Source: Bacteroidales bacterium UBA3289
GTDB lineage: Bacteria > Bacteroidota > Bacteroidia > Bacteroidales > UBA932
Assembly (NCBI GenBank): GCA_002361625.1
Contig: DETL01000011.1
Coordinates: forward strand, 55,410-119,409
Length of the DNA: 64,000 nt
Direction: 5' to 3'
Of the stretch, positions 8,159 through 15,823 are shown piece by piece (within the stretch, counting starts at the first letter, position 1; the number at the start of each line of letters is the position of its first letter). Under the pieces are notes generated by a model that did no database searches, was not told where the DNA came from, and worked only from the letters and a program-made list of their open reading frames with translations. A program made the translations under genes and the position numbers.

Positions 8159-8241
8159 CCCTCCTGCCTTGTCGCAAGGGAGGAGGGGCACTTATACAAC
8201 AATAAAAGGATAAAAACTCTAACTGTCTTAATGGCTTTTTC
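8154..8241 (-). ncRNA. Candidate small RNA or attenuated leader, about 88 nt
   Basis: A promoter (TATCTTTG at 8254-8247) is followed by an AU-rich stretch without a plausible reading frame and then a textbook intrinsic terminator: CCCTCCT paired exactly with AGGAGGG (8187-8181 with 8165-8159), a further inner stem, and TTTTT at 8158-8154. A second promoter for the hemerythrin operon starts at the T-tract. The unit may be an independent RNA, or a leader that is terminated prematurely under some conditions. Confidence 0.4.
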
Positions 8242-8246
8242 TGTGG

Positions 8247-8277
8247 CAAAGATACGGCGATTCCCCGCCGCGGGCAA
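8247..8277 (-). promoter_or_regulatory. Promoter of the candidate small RNA
   Basis: TTG (8277-8275), 20 bases, TATCTTTG (8254-8247) on the minus strand, starting four bases beyond the end of the long hairpin at 8312-8259. Confidence 0.5.
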
Positions 8278-8312
8278 TCCCAACTTGTTGGTAATGCGCG
8301 AGGCGGGGAATC
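8259..8312 (-). terminator. 54-base near-perfect hairpin after the paralogue pair
   Basis: Arms 8259-8284 and 8287-8312 match as reverse complements at 22 of 26 positions, including an uninterrupted outer 11 bp (GATTCCCCGCC), around a 2-base loop. It sits 18 bases beyond the stop codon of the leftward gene at 8331 and is the likely transcript end, though the following T content is low. Confidence 0.6.
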
Positions 8313-8330
8313 CCCTGTTGTGTGTAAATG

Positions 8331-8879
8331 CTAGAAATTCAGGGCGAAACCGATACCGTTGGGGGTAGCACCGATCTGATAGGTCAGGCCTTTCCGGGCA
8401 TTGTAGTCGTCGGCCACCCAGTTGAGGCGCTTCTTGCCGATGATAGAGATGGGGATACCGGCGTCCAGGGCGATGCCGCCGACGGCCATGAGGAGCGTTC
8501 CTCCCAGCACCATTCCGGCTGCACCGGGATTGTCCTGGAGGGCTTTCTGGATATCTTCCTGGCTGCTGTTCTGATTGACCTGACCGGACACCTTGCTGAC
8601 GCCAACTCCATAGAGGACCGCACCGCCGACCAGGCCGCCGATACCGCTCCAGATGAGGGTCTTGCCGGTTTTGCGCTGCTTGACGGCACCGACATAGGTT
8701 TCGTCATAAACCTGCTCGCCGATGAGGGTGAGGACCTCGTGGTCGGACAGGATGTTGCCACGGGCGTCGGCGAGGTTGGCGCCGCTGCGGTGGATGGGGC
8801 CGGCGTACTGGGCGCTGGCGTTCTGTGCAAGGCACAGAAAGGCGGCGACAAGGCCGCAGAGGAATGTGAATCTCTTCAT
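8331..8879 (-). CDS. Exported protein, paralogue of its neighbour
   Basis: 182 residues. A cleavable signal peptide (MKRFTFLCGLVAAFLCLAQNASAQ) is followed by a short polar region, one or two hydrophobic glycine-rich segments (LIWSGIGGLVGGAVLYGVGV and AGMVLGGTLLMAVGGIALDAGIP) and a C-terminus ending in GFALNF, the aromatic end typical of outer-membrane or envelope proteins. It is clearly homologous along its whole length to the protein at 8892-9458: both have the same signal peptide, GARKQ/GAVKQ region, ALDAGIP..IIGK.RLNWV..D.N block and final NF. The two lie 12 bases apart and form an operon. I do not recognise the family; function unknown. Confidence 0.8.
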   Translation of the reverse strand: MKRFTFLCGLVAAFLCLAQNASAQYAGPIHRSGANLADARGNILSDHEVLTLIGEQVYDETYVGAVKQRKTGKTLIWSGIGGLVGGAVLYGVGVSKVSGQVNQNSSQEDIQKALQDNPGAAGMVLGGTLLMAVGGIALDAGIPISIIGKKRLNWVADDYNARKGLTYQIGATPNGIGFALNF

Positions 8880-8891
8880 ATTGCTTTGGGG

Positions 8892-9458
8892 TTAGAAGTT
8901 CATGGTCAGGCCGACGCCGTGCGGGGCGGCGCCGAAGCGGGCCGTCACGGCGTGGTTGCGTCCGTTGAAGTCGTTTTCCACCCAGTTCAGGCGGCTCTTG
9001 CCAATGATATGGAGCGGGATACCCGCGTCCAGGGCCACGCCGCCGGCAATGACGGCCACGTAACCAGTCGCCATCAACATGATGCCGAAGGCCTCGCCGG
9101 CCGGAGATTCGGAATGCCGGTATTCGTACTGCCCGTCATAATAAGTGTAGTCCTCGCTGCTGGCCGCCAGGACACCGAGGCCTCCCAGGACACTCACGAG
9201 ACCGGCACCCATGCCGATGGCGCCGCCGATGATGAGCTTGCGGCCGACCTGGTACTGCTTCCGGGCGCCGACGACCGTCTCCCGGTAGATCTCCGGGCCG
9301 ATCAGGTTGATGAGTTCCGCATCCGAAATCGGCAGGCCTACCTGGTCGGTAAATCCGGCGCGGTCGCGATGGATTTCAGTGATATATTGGGCGTTGGCGT
9401 TTTGCGCAAGGCATAGGAAAGCGGCAACGAGGCCGCAGAGAATGGCGAATTTCTTCAT
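8892..9458 (-). CDS. Exported protein, first of tandem paralogue pair
   Basis: 188 residues from MKKFAILCGLVAAFLCLAQ at 9458; the upstream in-frame ATG at 9605 would add 49 residues spanning the promoter and is rejected. Signal peptide, glycine-rich hydrophobic segments (LIIGGAIGMGAGLVSVLGGLG and a second at about 125-150) and a GVGLTMNF end. Compared with its paralogue it carries a small tyrosine-rich insert (DYTYYDGQYEYRH) between the two hydrophobic segments. A promoter with TTG-N19-TATTTTTG lies just upstream. The gene pair seems to have arisen by local duplication. Function unknown; envelope location is inferred from the signal peptide and C-terminus. Confidence 0.8.
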   Translation of the reverse strand: MKKFAILCGLVAAFLCLAQNANAQYITEIHRDRAGFTDQVGLPISDAELINLIGPEIYRETVVGARKQYQVGRKLIIGGAIGMGAGLVSVLGGLGVLAASSEDYTYYDGQYEYRHSESPAGEAFGIMLMATGYVAVIAGGVALDAGIPLHIIGKSRLNWVENDFNGRNHAVTARFGAAPHGVGLTMNF

Positions 9459-9477
9459 GTCCGTTCGGTATTTCTTA

Positions 9478-9507
9478 CAAAAATACCCGTTTCTGCCAAA
9501 ACTTGCA
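9478..9507 (-). promoter_or_regulatory. Promoter of paralogue operon
   Basis: TTG (9507-9505), 19 bases, TATTTTTG (9485-9478), ending 19 bases before the start codon at 9458. Confidence 0.6.
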
Positions 9508-9585
9508 AGTCCGGCAGCCGTTTTTTGTGTGGTGCGCTTTTTGTAGCACATGCCCTCCGGAAAACTATTTTTAATTTTTAAGAAT

Positions 9586-10206
9586 ATGAAGAAAATCCTT
9601 TCCACCCTTCTCGCTGCATCCCTGATGCTCGTGGGAATCCAGGCAATTGCTCAGCCGAGCGTGAATGCCGGTTACCTCAACTCCACCCTCAAGGTCCAGA
9701 ACGCAGATCCCTCCAACGCCAATGGTGCGTATGTCGGTCTCTCCTACAATCTTCCGATTGCCGGCGGTCTCGGTGTCGCCCCGGGTATCTACTACTCGCT
9801 GATCAGTTCCAAGGAGACCGCTTCCCTGGGCACGATCTTCTCCGGATCCGGCACTTTCACGGAGCATGCCGTCAATGTTCCCGTGTATCTGAACTATGCC
9901 ATCGGCCTCAACCGTGACACGAATTTCTTCGTCTTCGGCGGCCCCACCCTTCAGTATGGTCTTTCCTCCAAGGTCAAGTACGACGCCAATGTCGCCGGCA
10001 TCAGCGGCAGCACCACGGCGAACAACTACGACAATGACAACTACAACCGTATGAACGTCTATCTGGGCGGCGGTATCGGCATCAATGCCGGCGCTTTCAA
10101 GGTCACTGTCGGCTATGACTATGGCATGATGAACCAAATCAAGGGAGACAATGCCACCCCGGCCCACCGTTCCAACATCAAGATCGGTCTCGGTTTCAAC
10201 TTCTAG
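9586..10206 (+). CDS. Outer-membrane beta-barrel protein
   Basis: 206 residues from MKKILSTLLAASLMLVGIQA (9586); the in-frame ATG at 9550 lies in the upstream region. Signal peptide ends near AIAQP. The mature part alternates polar and hydrophobic residues in strands (AYVGLSYNLP, GLGVAPGIYYSL, VNVPVYLNYAIG, FFVFGGPTLQYGL, NVYLGGGIGINAG, FKVTVGYDYGM) and ends IKIGLGFNF, the terminal-phenylalanine signal for outer-membrane insertion. This fits an eight-strand barrel of the porin/OmpW-like 'outer membrane beta-barrel' group. It is divergent from the paralogue operon and overlaps the queH stop by four bases convergently. No specific substrate can be named. Confidence 0.85.
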   Translation: MKKILSTLLAASLMLVGIQAIAQPSVNAGYLNSTLKVQNADPSNANGAYVGLSYNLPIAGGLGVAPGIYYSLISSKETASLGTIFSGSGTFTEHAVNVPVYLNYAIGLNRDTNFFVFGGPTLQYGLSSKVKYDANVAGISGSTTANNYDNDNYNRMNVYLGGGIGINAGAFKVTVGYDYGMMNQIKGDNATPAHRSNIKIGLGFNF

Positions 10207-10796
10207 ATTCCTTCGGCCTTCTGAGGCCGGAAAGAGTATTCGCATCCGCAGTAGAGCTGGTTGTAAAACCGCTCGCTGCGGATGATTTCGTTCCGGCGCT
10301 CCTGCAGGCCGCCCTTGCGCCAGTTCTGGGGCCACCAGGTGACGCCGGGAACCTGGGCGCAGGCCCACTCGCCGGCGGCATTGACCTGTTCCAGGCTTTT
10401 CCAGCGGGAGGAGGCAAGGGTGGTGGTAAGGACCGGGAAACCGTTCTCGGAGGCATATTGTGCCGCCCTTAAAAGCCTGTACTTGAAGCAGTTCAGACAT
10501 CGTCCGCCGCGCTCCGGTTCGTTTTCCAGCCCGGCGGCACAGCCTTCCCAGCCGTCGTGGTCATAGACATCGTCCACGATGGGAATGCCCCATTTAAGCG
10601 CATACCGGATGCACTCGTTGAGCCGGTGGTCATACTCCTCGCGGGGGAATATATTGGAATTGGAATAGAAGATGGTCGGTTGGATTCCATGGTCCATGAG
10701 GCACTCCACGACCGCACTGGAGCACGGCGCGCAGCACGCGTGCAGCAGCACTTTGTCGGCCCCGAGGGGGACTTCCAGATGGACGGAAGGTTTCAT
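10203..10796 (-). CDS. queH: Epoxyqueuosine reductase QueH
   Basis: Final step of queuosine formation in tRNA, the non-orthologous alternative to QueG (formerly DUF208). 197 residues, usual length. Cysteine motifs match the family: LLHACCAPCS near residue 18, ERGGRCLNCFKYRL, and FYNQLYCGCEYS near the C-terminus; these bind an iron-sulfur cluster and a second metal. TTTLASSRWK is also characteristic. Monocistronic in appearance, between a convergent barrel gene and the antiporter gene, which is on the same strand just upstream with a nine-base gap, so co-transcription with it is possible. Confidence 0.92.
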   Translation of the reverse strand: MKPSVHLEVPLGADKVLLHACCAPCSSAVVECLMDHGIQPTIFYSNSNIFPREEYDHRLNECIRYALKWGIPIVDDVYDHDGWEGCAAGLENEPERGGRCLNCFKYRLLRAAQYASENGFPVLTTTLASSRWKSLEQVNAAGEWACAQVPGVTWWPQNWRKGGLQERRNEIIRSERFYNQLYCGCEYSFRPQKAEGI

Positions 10797-10805
10797 GGAA
10801 CAAAG

Positions 10806-12131
10806 TTACGAAAATCTCCGGGGAAAGCGGAACACGATGGACAGGACGGCGAGGAGGCCCAGGGCGAAGGGATAATAGAGGTAGCCCGTGATGGAGGCGG
10901 CGGAGACGCCGGCGAGGCCGGAGGCCATGAGCATCTGTGCGCCGTAGGGGATGACGCCCTGGATCAGGCAGGAAAAGGTGTCCAGGATGGAGGCCGTCTT
11001 GCGCGGGTCCAGTCCGTATTTGTCGGAGATGTCCTTCGCCAGCGGGCCCACGGTGATGATGGCGATGGTGTTGTTGGCCGTGCAGAAGTTCACGAGGGAA
11101 ACGAGGCCGGCGATGGAGAAATACGCCCCGCGCTTGCCCCGGATGCGCCGGGTGAGCGCGCCGATGATGAAGTCCAGCCCGCCGTTGTAGCGGATGAGTT
11201 CCAGCATGCCGCCGGCGAGGAGGGATACGATGATGAGTTCGCCCATGGACCCGATACCGCCGCCGATGGACGCCATCCAGCCAATCCAATCATAGGCACC
11301 TGTGCACCAGCCGAGGATGCCATTCACGCCGATGCCGATGGCAAGCACCGTCACCACGTTCACCCCTGCCAGGGCCAGGCCGATGACCAGCAGATAGGGG
11401 ATCAGGCCCAGCCAGTTGACCGTTTCCACGGAGGGGACCGCCTCCACCTGGAGGCCCAGCACGACATACAGGGCCGCCACCAGGATGGCCGCCGGTGCCG
11501 CGATCCACAGGTTCACGCGGAACTTGTCGCGCATGGAGCATCCCTGGCTCTTGGTCGCCGCCACGGTGGTGTCGGAAATGAACGACAGGTTGTCGCCGAA
11601 GAAGGCGCCGCCGATGATCACCGCCGTGATGAAAGGAACGCCGACGCCGGTTTCCTGGGCGATGCCCGCCGCGATGGGAACGAGGGCGACGATGGTCCCG
11701 ACGCTGGTGCCGATGGCCATGGAAATGAAGCAGGCGGCGAGGAAAAGTCCCGCATAGATCAGCTTCCCGGGCAGGATCCGGAGGGTCGCGTTGACAGTCG
11801 CGTCGATGGCACCGATATCCTTCGCCGTCGCGGCGAACGCCCCGGCCAGCACGAAAATCCAGATCATCAGGAGGACGTTCCGGTTCCCGGCGCCTTCCGA
11901 GAAGATGGAGATCTTGTCATCCGTCTTGTCCACGCTCCGGGTGATGAGCATCGCGTAGGCCGATGCGATGATGAACGCAGCCGCCACCGGGACTTTGTAG
12001 AAGTCGCGGGCGACGAGGGAGGAGACCAGATAGGTAAGCAGGAACACCAGCAGCGGGCTCAGGGCGAGCCAGCCGTTCATCTTGCGGGCGGAAGTCGGAC
12101 GCGGGGGCGTCTTTTCGGTATGGATGGCCAT
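10806..12131 (-). CDS. NhaC-family Na+/H+ antiporter
   Basis: 441-residue inner-membrane protein with 10-12 hydrophobic segments. The start is MAIHTEKTPP at 12131; upstream in-frame methionines overlap the divergent promoters. The segment GGAFFGDNLSFISDTTVAATKSQGC (read here only as a landmark) corresponds to the NhaC signature in which a GDxxSxxSDTT motif lies in a membrane re-entrant region. The C-terminal half repeats a similar topology (NFCTANNTIAIITVG). Predicted role is sodium-proton exchange; some relatives move amino acids or malate-lactate, so the substrate is inferred. It probably heads a two-gene unit with queH. Confidence 0.85.
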   Translation of the reverse strand: MAIHTEKTPPRPTSARKMNGWLALSPLLVFLLTYLVSSLVARDFYKVPVAAAFIIASAYAMLITRSVDKTDDKISIFSEGAGNRNVLLMIWIFVLAGAFAATAKDIGAIDATVNATLRILPGKLIYAGLFLAACFISMAIGTSVGTIVALVPIAAGIAQETGVGVPFITAVIIGGAFFGDNLSFISDTTVAATKSQGCSMRDKFRVNLWIAAPAAILVAALYVVLGLQVEAVPSVETVNWLGLIPYLLVIGLALAGVNVVTVLAIGIGVNGILGWCTGAYDWIGWMASIGGGIGSMGELIIVSLLAGGMLELIRYNGGLDFIIGALTRRIRGKRGAYFSIAGLVSLVNFCTANNTIAIITVGPLAKDISDKYGLDPRKTASILDTFSCLIQGVIPYGAQMLMASGLAGVSAASITGYLYYPFALGLLAVLSIVFRFPRRFS

Positions 12132-12154
12132 GTCAGTTCGTTTCTTGGAAGTTG

Positions 12155-12162
12155 CAAAGGTA
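12155..12162 (-). promoter_or_regulatory. -7 box of antiporter gene
   Basis: TACCTTTG on the minus strand, 23 bases before the ATG at 12131. It lies back to back, 13 bases apart, with the rightward box at 12176-12183. Confidence 0.6.
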
Positions 12163-12175
12163 CGAAGATTTCTAT

Positions 12176-12183
12176 TATCTTTG
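12176..12183 (+). promoter_or_regulatory. -7 box directly before the gene at 12187
   Basis: TATCTTTG ends three bases before the ATG, which implies a leaderless or nearly leaderless message. Confidence 0.6.
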
Positions 12184-12186
12184 CAC

Positions 12187-12696
12187 ATGCGAAAACTCCT
12201 TATACTCACGACCCTCCTTCTTTCTCTGTCCGCCGCCGCGCAAGTACGCACCTATGGCGAGATGGAGACGAAGACCTTCGTCATCGGCCTGGAAAACTAT
12301 TATTTCGGCGACGCCGGAAGCCTGTCCTTTCCCGGCGGAACGGTTTCCCTCGCAGGCGGGCGCGTTACGGCACCGGGACTGAACCTGTCCGGACTCCCGG
12401 CCGGCAACACCCTTATCGGCGCCCATGACTTTACGGACGACGGCGTGCCGGAACTGGTCGTGGGAACGCGTGGGACGGGACTCGTGAAGGCGCAGGTGTA
12501 CATCCTCCGGGATGGGAAATGGACGCTGATGGGCATCGTGGGAGCCCGGGGAGACGTGGAGGAGATCCGGGTTTTCCGCCAGGCGATGACGGTGAAGGAC
12601 CGTGCGTCGGGCGCCTTGTACACCTGGACATGCCACCAGGGGAAATTCGACTTCAAATCTTCGGCCGGAGGCCCGGATCCCGCTGCCAACCTTTGA
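12187..12696 (+). CDS. Secreted protein with FG-GAP-like segment
   Basis: 169 residues. The start at 12187 is fixed by the signal peptide MRKLLILTTLLLSLSAAAQ; earlier in-frame starts would cross the promoter. The mature protein contains AHDFTDDGVPELVVGTRG, which resembles the DxDxDG..D calcium-binding turn of FG-GAP or VCBS repeats, followed by AQVYILRDGKWTLMG, again repeat-like. There is only one or two such repeats, so a complete propeller is not present. Located between the antiporter (divergent) and guaB; the guaB -33 element overlaps its stop codon. Function unknown. Confidence 0.75.
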   Translation: MRKLLILTTLLLSLSAAAQVRTYGEMETKTFVIGLENYYFGDAGSLSFPGGTVSLAGGRVTAPGLNLSGLPAGNTLIGAHDFTDDGVPELVVGTRGTGLVKAQVYILRDGKWTLMGIVGARGDVEEIRVFRQAMTVKDRASGALYTWTCHQGKFDFKSSAGGPDPAANL

Positions 12697-12723
12697 CGGA
12701 TTCCAAAATTATCGCTACCTTTG
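12692..12723 (+). promoter_or_regulatory. guaB promoter
   Basis: TTTG (12692-12695) overlaps the stop codon of the preceding gene; 20 bases on is TACCTTTG (12716-12723), and the guaB ATG follows 15 bases later. Confidence 0.65.
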
Positions 12724-12738
12724 CAAAAATCTGCACCT

Positions 12739-14217
12739 ATGTCCTTTATCGATGAAAGAATTGCCCTGGAAGGCCTCACTTTCGACGATGTACTCCTGAT
12801 CCCGGCGTACTCGGAAGTCCTTCCGCGGGAGGTCAGCCTGCATACCCGATTCTCCCGGAACATCCACCTGAACATTCCCATCGTGTCCGCCGCCATGGAC
12901 ACCGTGACCGAAGCGCCGATGGCCATCGCCCTGGCAAGGGAAGGAGGCATCGGCGTGATTCATAAGAATATGAGCATCGCCGCGCAGGCGGCCGAGGTCC
13001 GCAAGGTCAAGCGTTCGGAGAACGGGATGATTTCGGATCCCGTCACCATCGACCAGGACCAGACCGTGGGAGACGCCCTGCGGCTGATGAAGGAGAACCA
13101 CATCGGCGGCATCCCCGTGACGGACGGCGAAGGGCACCTCGTGGGCATCGTCACGAACCGTGACGTCCGTTTCCACGAAGATATGTCCGTTCCCGTGCGC
13201 GAAGTCATGACGGCCCAGAACCTGGTCACCATCCCCGACACCCGGACGGACCGCGAGTACGTGAAGTCGGTCCTGCTGAAGGCGAAGGTGGAGAAGCTTC
13301 CCGTCGTGGATGCCAAGGGGCATATCGTCGGCCTCATTACCTATAAGGATCTGATCAAGGAACGCCTGCACCCGGAGGCCTGCAAAGATGCGAAGGGACG
13401 GCTCCGCGTGGCGGCTGGCATCGGCATCACCCCGGATGCGCTGGAGCGCGTCGCGGCCCTGTACGCCGAGGGCGTGGACGCCGTCGTGCTGGATTCCGCC
13501 CATGGGCACAGCAAGGGTGTCATCGACCTCCTGAAGCGCGTGAAAGCCACCTATCCGTCCCTGGACGTGGTGGTCGGCAACGTGGCGACCGAGGAAGGCG
13601 CGCGCGACCTCATCAAGGGCGGCGCCGACGGCGTGAAAGTGGGCATTGGCCCGGGCTCCATCTGCACCACCCGCATCGTGGCGGGCGTGGGCGTGCCCCA
13701 GCTGAGCGCCATTTACAATGCGTACCAGGCCATCAAGGGCACGGGCGCGACCCTGATTGCCGACGGCGGCCTCCGCTACTCCGGCGACATCGTCAAGGCC
13801 CTCGCGGCCGGCGGCGACTGCGTCATGTGCGGGTCCATGTTCGCCGGTACCGAAGAGTCCCCGGGCGAGACCATCATCTACAGCGGCCGTAAGTTCAAGG
13901 CTTACCGCGGCATGGGCTCCATCGACGCGATGGCGGCCGGCTCCAAGGACCGCTATTTCCAGGACGACAAGGTGGAACTCAAGAAACTGGTTCCGGAAGG
14001 CATCGTGGGCAGGGTCCCGTACAAGGGCACCCTCGCCGAGACGGTGTACCAGATCGTGGGCGGCCTGCGCTCCGGCATGGGTTACTGCGGAGCCAAAGAC
14101 CTGGAGGCGCTCAAGACGGCGAAATTCACCCGGGTCACGGCGAGCGGCATGGCGGAGAGCCATCCGCACGACATCACCATCACCAAGGAAACGCCTAACT
14201 ACTCCCGCGGTGAATAA
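12739..14217 (+). CDS. guaB: Inosine-5'-monophosphate dehydrogenase
   Basis: Oxidises IMP to XMP with NAD, the committed step to guanine nucleotides. 492 residues, full length. N-terminal LTFDDVLLIPAYSEVLP and SAAMDTVTE are standard IMPDH segments. Two CBS domains occupy about residues 95-215 (GGIPVTDGEGHLVGIVTNRD and LPVVDAKGHIVGLIT). The catalytic cysteine lies in GPGSICTTRIV near residue 309, and the C-terminal flap contains AYRGMGSIDAM. Its last bases overlap the GTG start of guaA by eight, so guaB and guaA are translationally coupled and make GMP together. Confidence 0.97.
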   Translation: MSFIDERIALEGLTFDDVLLIPAYSEVLPREVSLHTRFSRNIHLNIPIVSAAMDTVTEAPMAIALAREGGIGVIHKNMSIAAQAAEVRKVKRSENGMISDPVTIDQDQTVGDALRLMKENHIGGIPVTDGEGHLVGIVTNRDVRFHEDMSVPVREVMTAQNLVTIPDTRTDREYVKSVLLKAKVEKLPVVDAKGHIVGLITYKDLIKERLHPEACKDAKGRLRVAAGIGITPDALERVAALYAEGVDAVVLDSAHGHSKGVIDLLKRVKATYPSLDVVVGNVATEEGARDLIKGGADGVKVGIGPGSICTTRIVAGVGVPQLSAIYNAYQAIKGTGATLIADGGLRYSGDIVKALAAGGDCVMCGSMFAGTEESPGETIIYSGRKFKAYRGMGSIDAMAAGSKDRYFQDDKVELKKLVPEGIVGRVPYKGTLAETVYQIVGGLRSGMGYCGAKDLEALKTAKFTRVTASGMAESHPHDITITKETPNYSRGE

Positions 14218-15790
14218 GATCATCATCCTCGACTTCGGCTCCCAGGTCACGCAGCTTATCGGCCGCCGCCTCCGGGAGCTGAATGTTTATTGCGAAATCT
14301 ATCCGTACAACAAGATGCCGGACCTGGACGGTTCCGTGAAGGGCGTCATCCTTTCCGGCAGTCCCTGCTCCGTGCGGGATGCGAATGCTCCCCAGGTGGA
14401 CCTGTCGATGGTCAAGGGCAAATTCCCGCTCCTAGGCATCTGCTACGGGGCGCAGTATCTCGCGCATCACTTCGGCGGCAAGGTGGAGGGATCCCTCGCC
14501 CGCGAATACGGCCGGGCCATGCTGGACGTCACCCGTCCGGACTCCCCGTTGCTGGAGGGCGTCAAGGTCCATTCCCAGGTGTGGATGTCCCACGGGGACA
14601 CCATTTCCCGCCTCCCGGAAGGGGGCGTTGCCATCGCCGAGACGGCGGACGTCCCGTACGCCGCCTACCAGATCGTCGGCGAACCCACCTTTGCGGTGCA
14701 GTTCCACCCGGAAGTGTTCCATACGGAGGAAGGCTCCAAGATCCTGGCGAATTTCGCCCTCGGCATCTGCGGATGCGAAGGCGACTGGACGCCGGACTCC
14801 TTCATCGAGACCACCGTGGCGGCCCTCCGGGAGCAGCTCGGGGACGACAAGGTCATCCTGGGCCTTTCCGGCGGCGTGGACTCCACCGTGGCCGGCGTGC
14901 TCCTGAACAAGGCCATCGGCCACAACCTCACCTGCATCTTTGTCAATAACGGGCTCCTGCGGAAGAACGAGTACGAGGACGTGCTCGCTTCCTACCAGGA
15001 CATGGGCCTGAACGTCATCGGGGCCGACGCCTCCCGGGCTTTTCTGGACGCCCTTGCCGGCGTCACCGAGCCCGAAGCCAAGCGCAAGGTCATCGGCCGG
15101 CTCTTCGTGGAGACCTTCGACCAGTACGCCCGGAAGATCGAGGGCGCCCGCTGGCTCGCCCAGGGGACCATCTATCCCGACGTCATCGAATCCGCCGGCA
15201 TTCCCGGCATCGCCTCCAAGATCAAGAGCCACCACAACGTGGGCGGTCTCCCCAAGGAGATGAACCTGCAGATCGTGGAACCCCTCCGGATGCTTTTCAA
15301 GGACGAGGTCCGGCGTGTGGGCCGCGCCCTCGGCATCAAGGAGGAACTCGTGGGCCGGCATCCTTTCCCGGGGCCGTCCCTGGGCGTCCGGATCCTCGGC
15401 GACATCACCGAAGAGAAGCTCCGCATCCTGCGCGAGGCCGACGACATCTTCATCCGCGGACTCCGCGCCTACGACTGCACCGGCATGGGCTTCCGCAGCG
15501 CTTCCGACCCGCGGGTGGAGGCCACGAACCTCTACGATGCCATCTGGCAGGCGGGCGTGGTCCTGCTGCCCATCCGCAGCGTCGGCGTCATGGGCGACGA
15601 ACGTACCTATGAGCATCCGGTCGCCCTCCGCGCGGTGGTTTCCACCGATGCGATGACCGCCGACTGGTTCCCGCTCCCGTACGACTTCCTCGGAGAGATT
15701 TCCAATGAAATCATCAACAGGGTCCGCGGCGTGAACCGGGTCGTCTATGACGTCAGCTCGAAGCCGCCGGCAACCATCGAATGGGAATAA
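14210..15790 (+). CDS. guaA: GMP synthase (glutamine-hydrolysing), two-domain
   Basis: Converts XMP to GMP using ATP and glutamine. 526 residues from the GTG at 14210 (VNKIIILDFGSQVTQLIGRR); no ATG is suitably placed and the overlap with guaB supports this start. Residues 1-190 are the class I glutaminase with the nucleophile in GICYGAQYLAHHFGG (cysteine about 78) and FHPEVFHTEEG supplying His and Glu. The ATP pyrophosphatase domain follows (LSGGVDSTVAG, about 217), then the dimerisation domain ending KPPATIEWE. All motifs are complete. A second gene with the ATP-PPase and dimerisation domains only follows 33 bases downstream. Confidence 0.97.
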   Translation: MNKIIILDFGSQVTQLIGRRLRELNVYCEIYPYNKMPDLDGSVKGVILSGSPCSVRDANAPQVDLSMVKGKFPLLGICYGAQYLAHHFGGKVEGSLAREYGRAMLDVTRPDSPLLEGVKVHSQVWMSHGDTISRLPEGGVAIAETADVPYAAYQIVGEPTFAVQFHPEVFHTEEGSKILANFALGICGCEGDWTPDSFIETTVAALREQLGDDKVILGLSGGVDSTVAGVLLNKAIGHNLTCIFVNNGLLRKNEYEDVLASYQDMGLNVIGADASRAFLDALAGVTEPEAKRKVIGRLFVETFDQYARKIEGARWLAQGTIYPDVIESAGIPGIASKIKSHHNVGGLPKEMNLQIVEPLRMLFKDEVRRVGRALGIKEELVGRHPFPGPSLGVRILGDITEEKLRILREADDIFIRGLRAYDCTGMGFRSASDPRVEATNLYDAIWQAGVVLLPIRSVGVMGDERTYEHPVALRAVVSTDAMTADWFPLPYDFLGEISNEIINRVRGVNRVVYDVSSKPPATIEWE

Positions 15791-15823
15791 AACGAATTAT
15801 TAACACATAACCCTTACAGAAAA

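Noticed and set aside
10557..12428. 623-codon open frame on the plus strand
   Set aside because: Antisense to queH and the NhaC-type gene, which both carry clear family motifs.
13757..14209. N-terminal extension of guaA inside guaB
   Set aside because: It is the guaB coding sequence in another frame; the GTG at 14210 starts the glutaminase domain directly.
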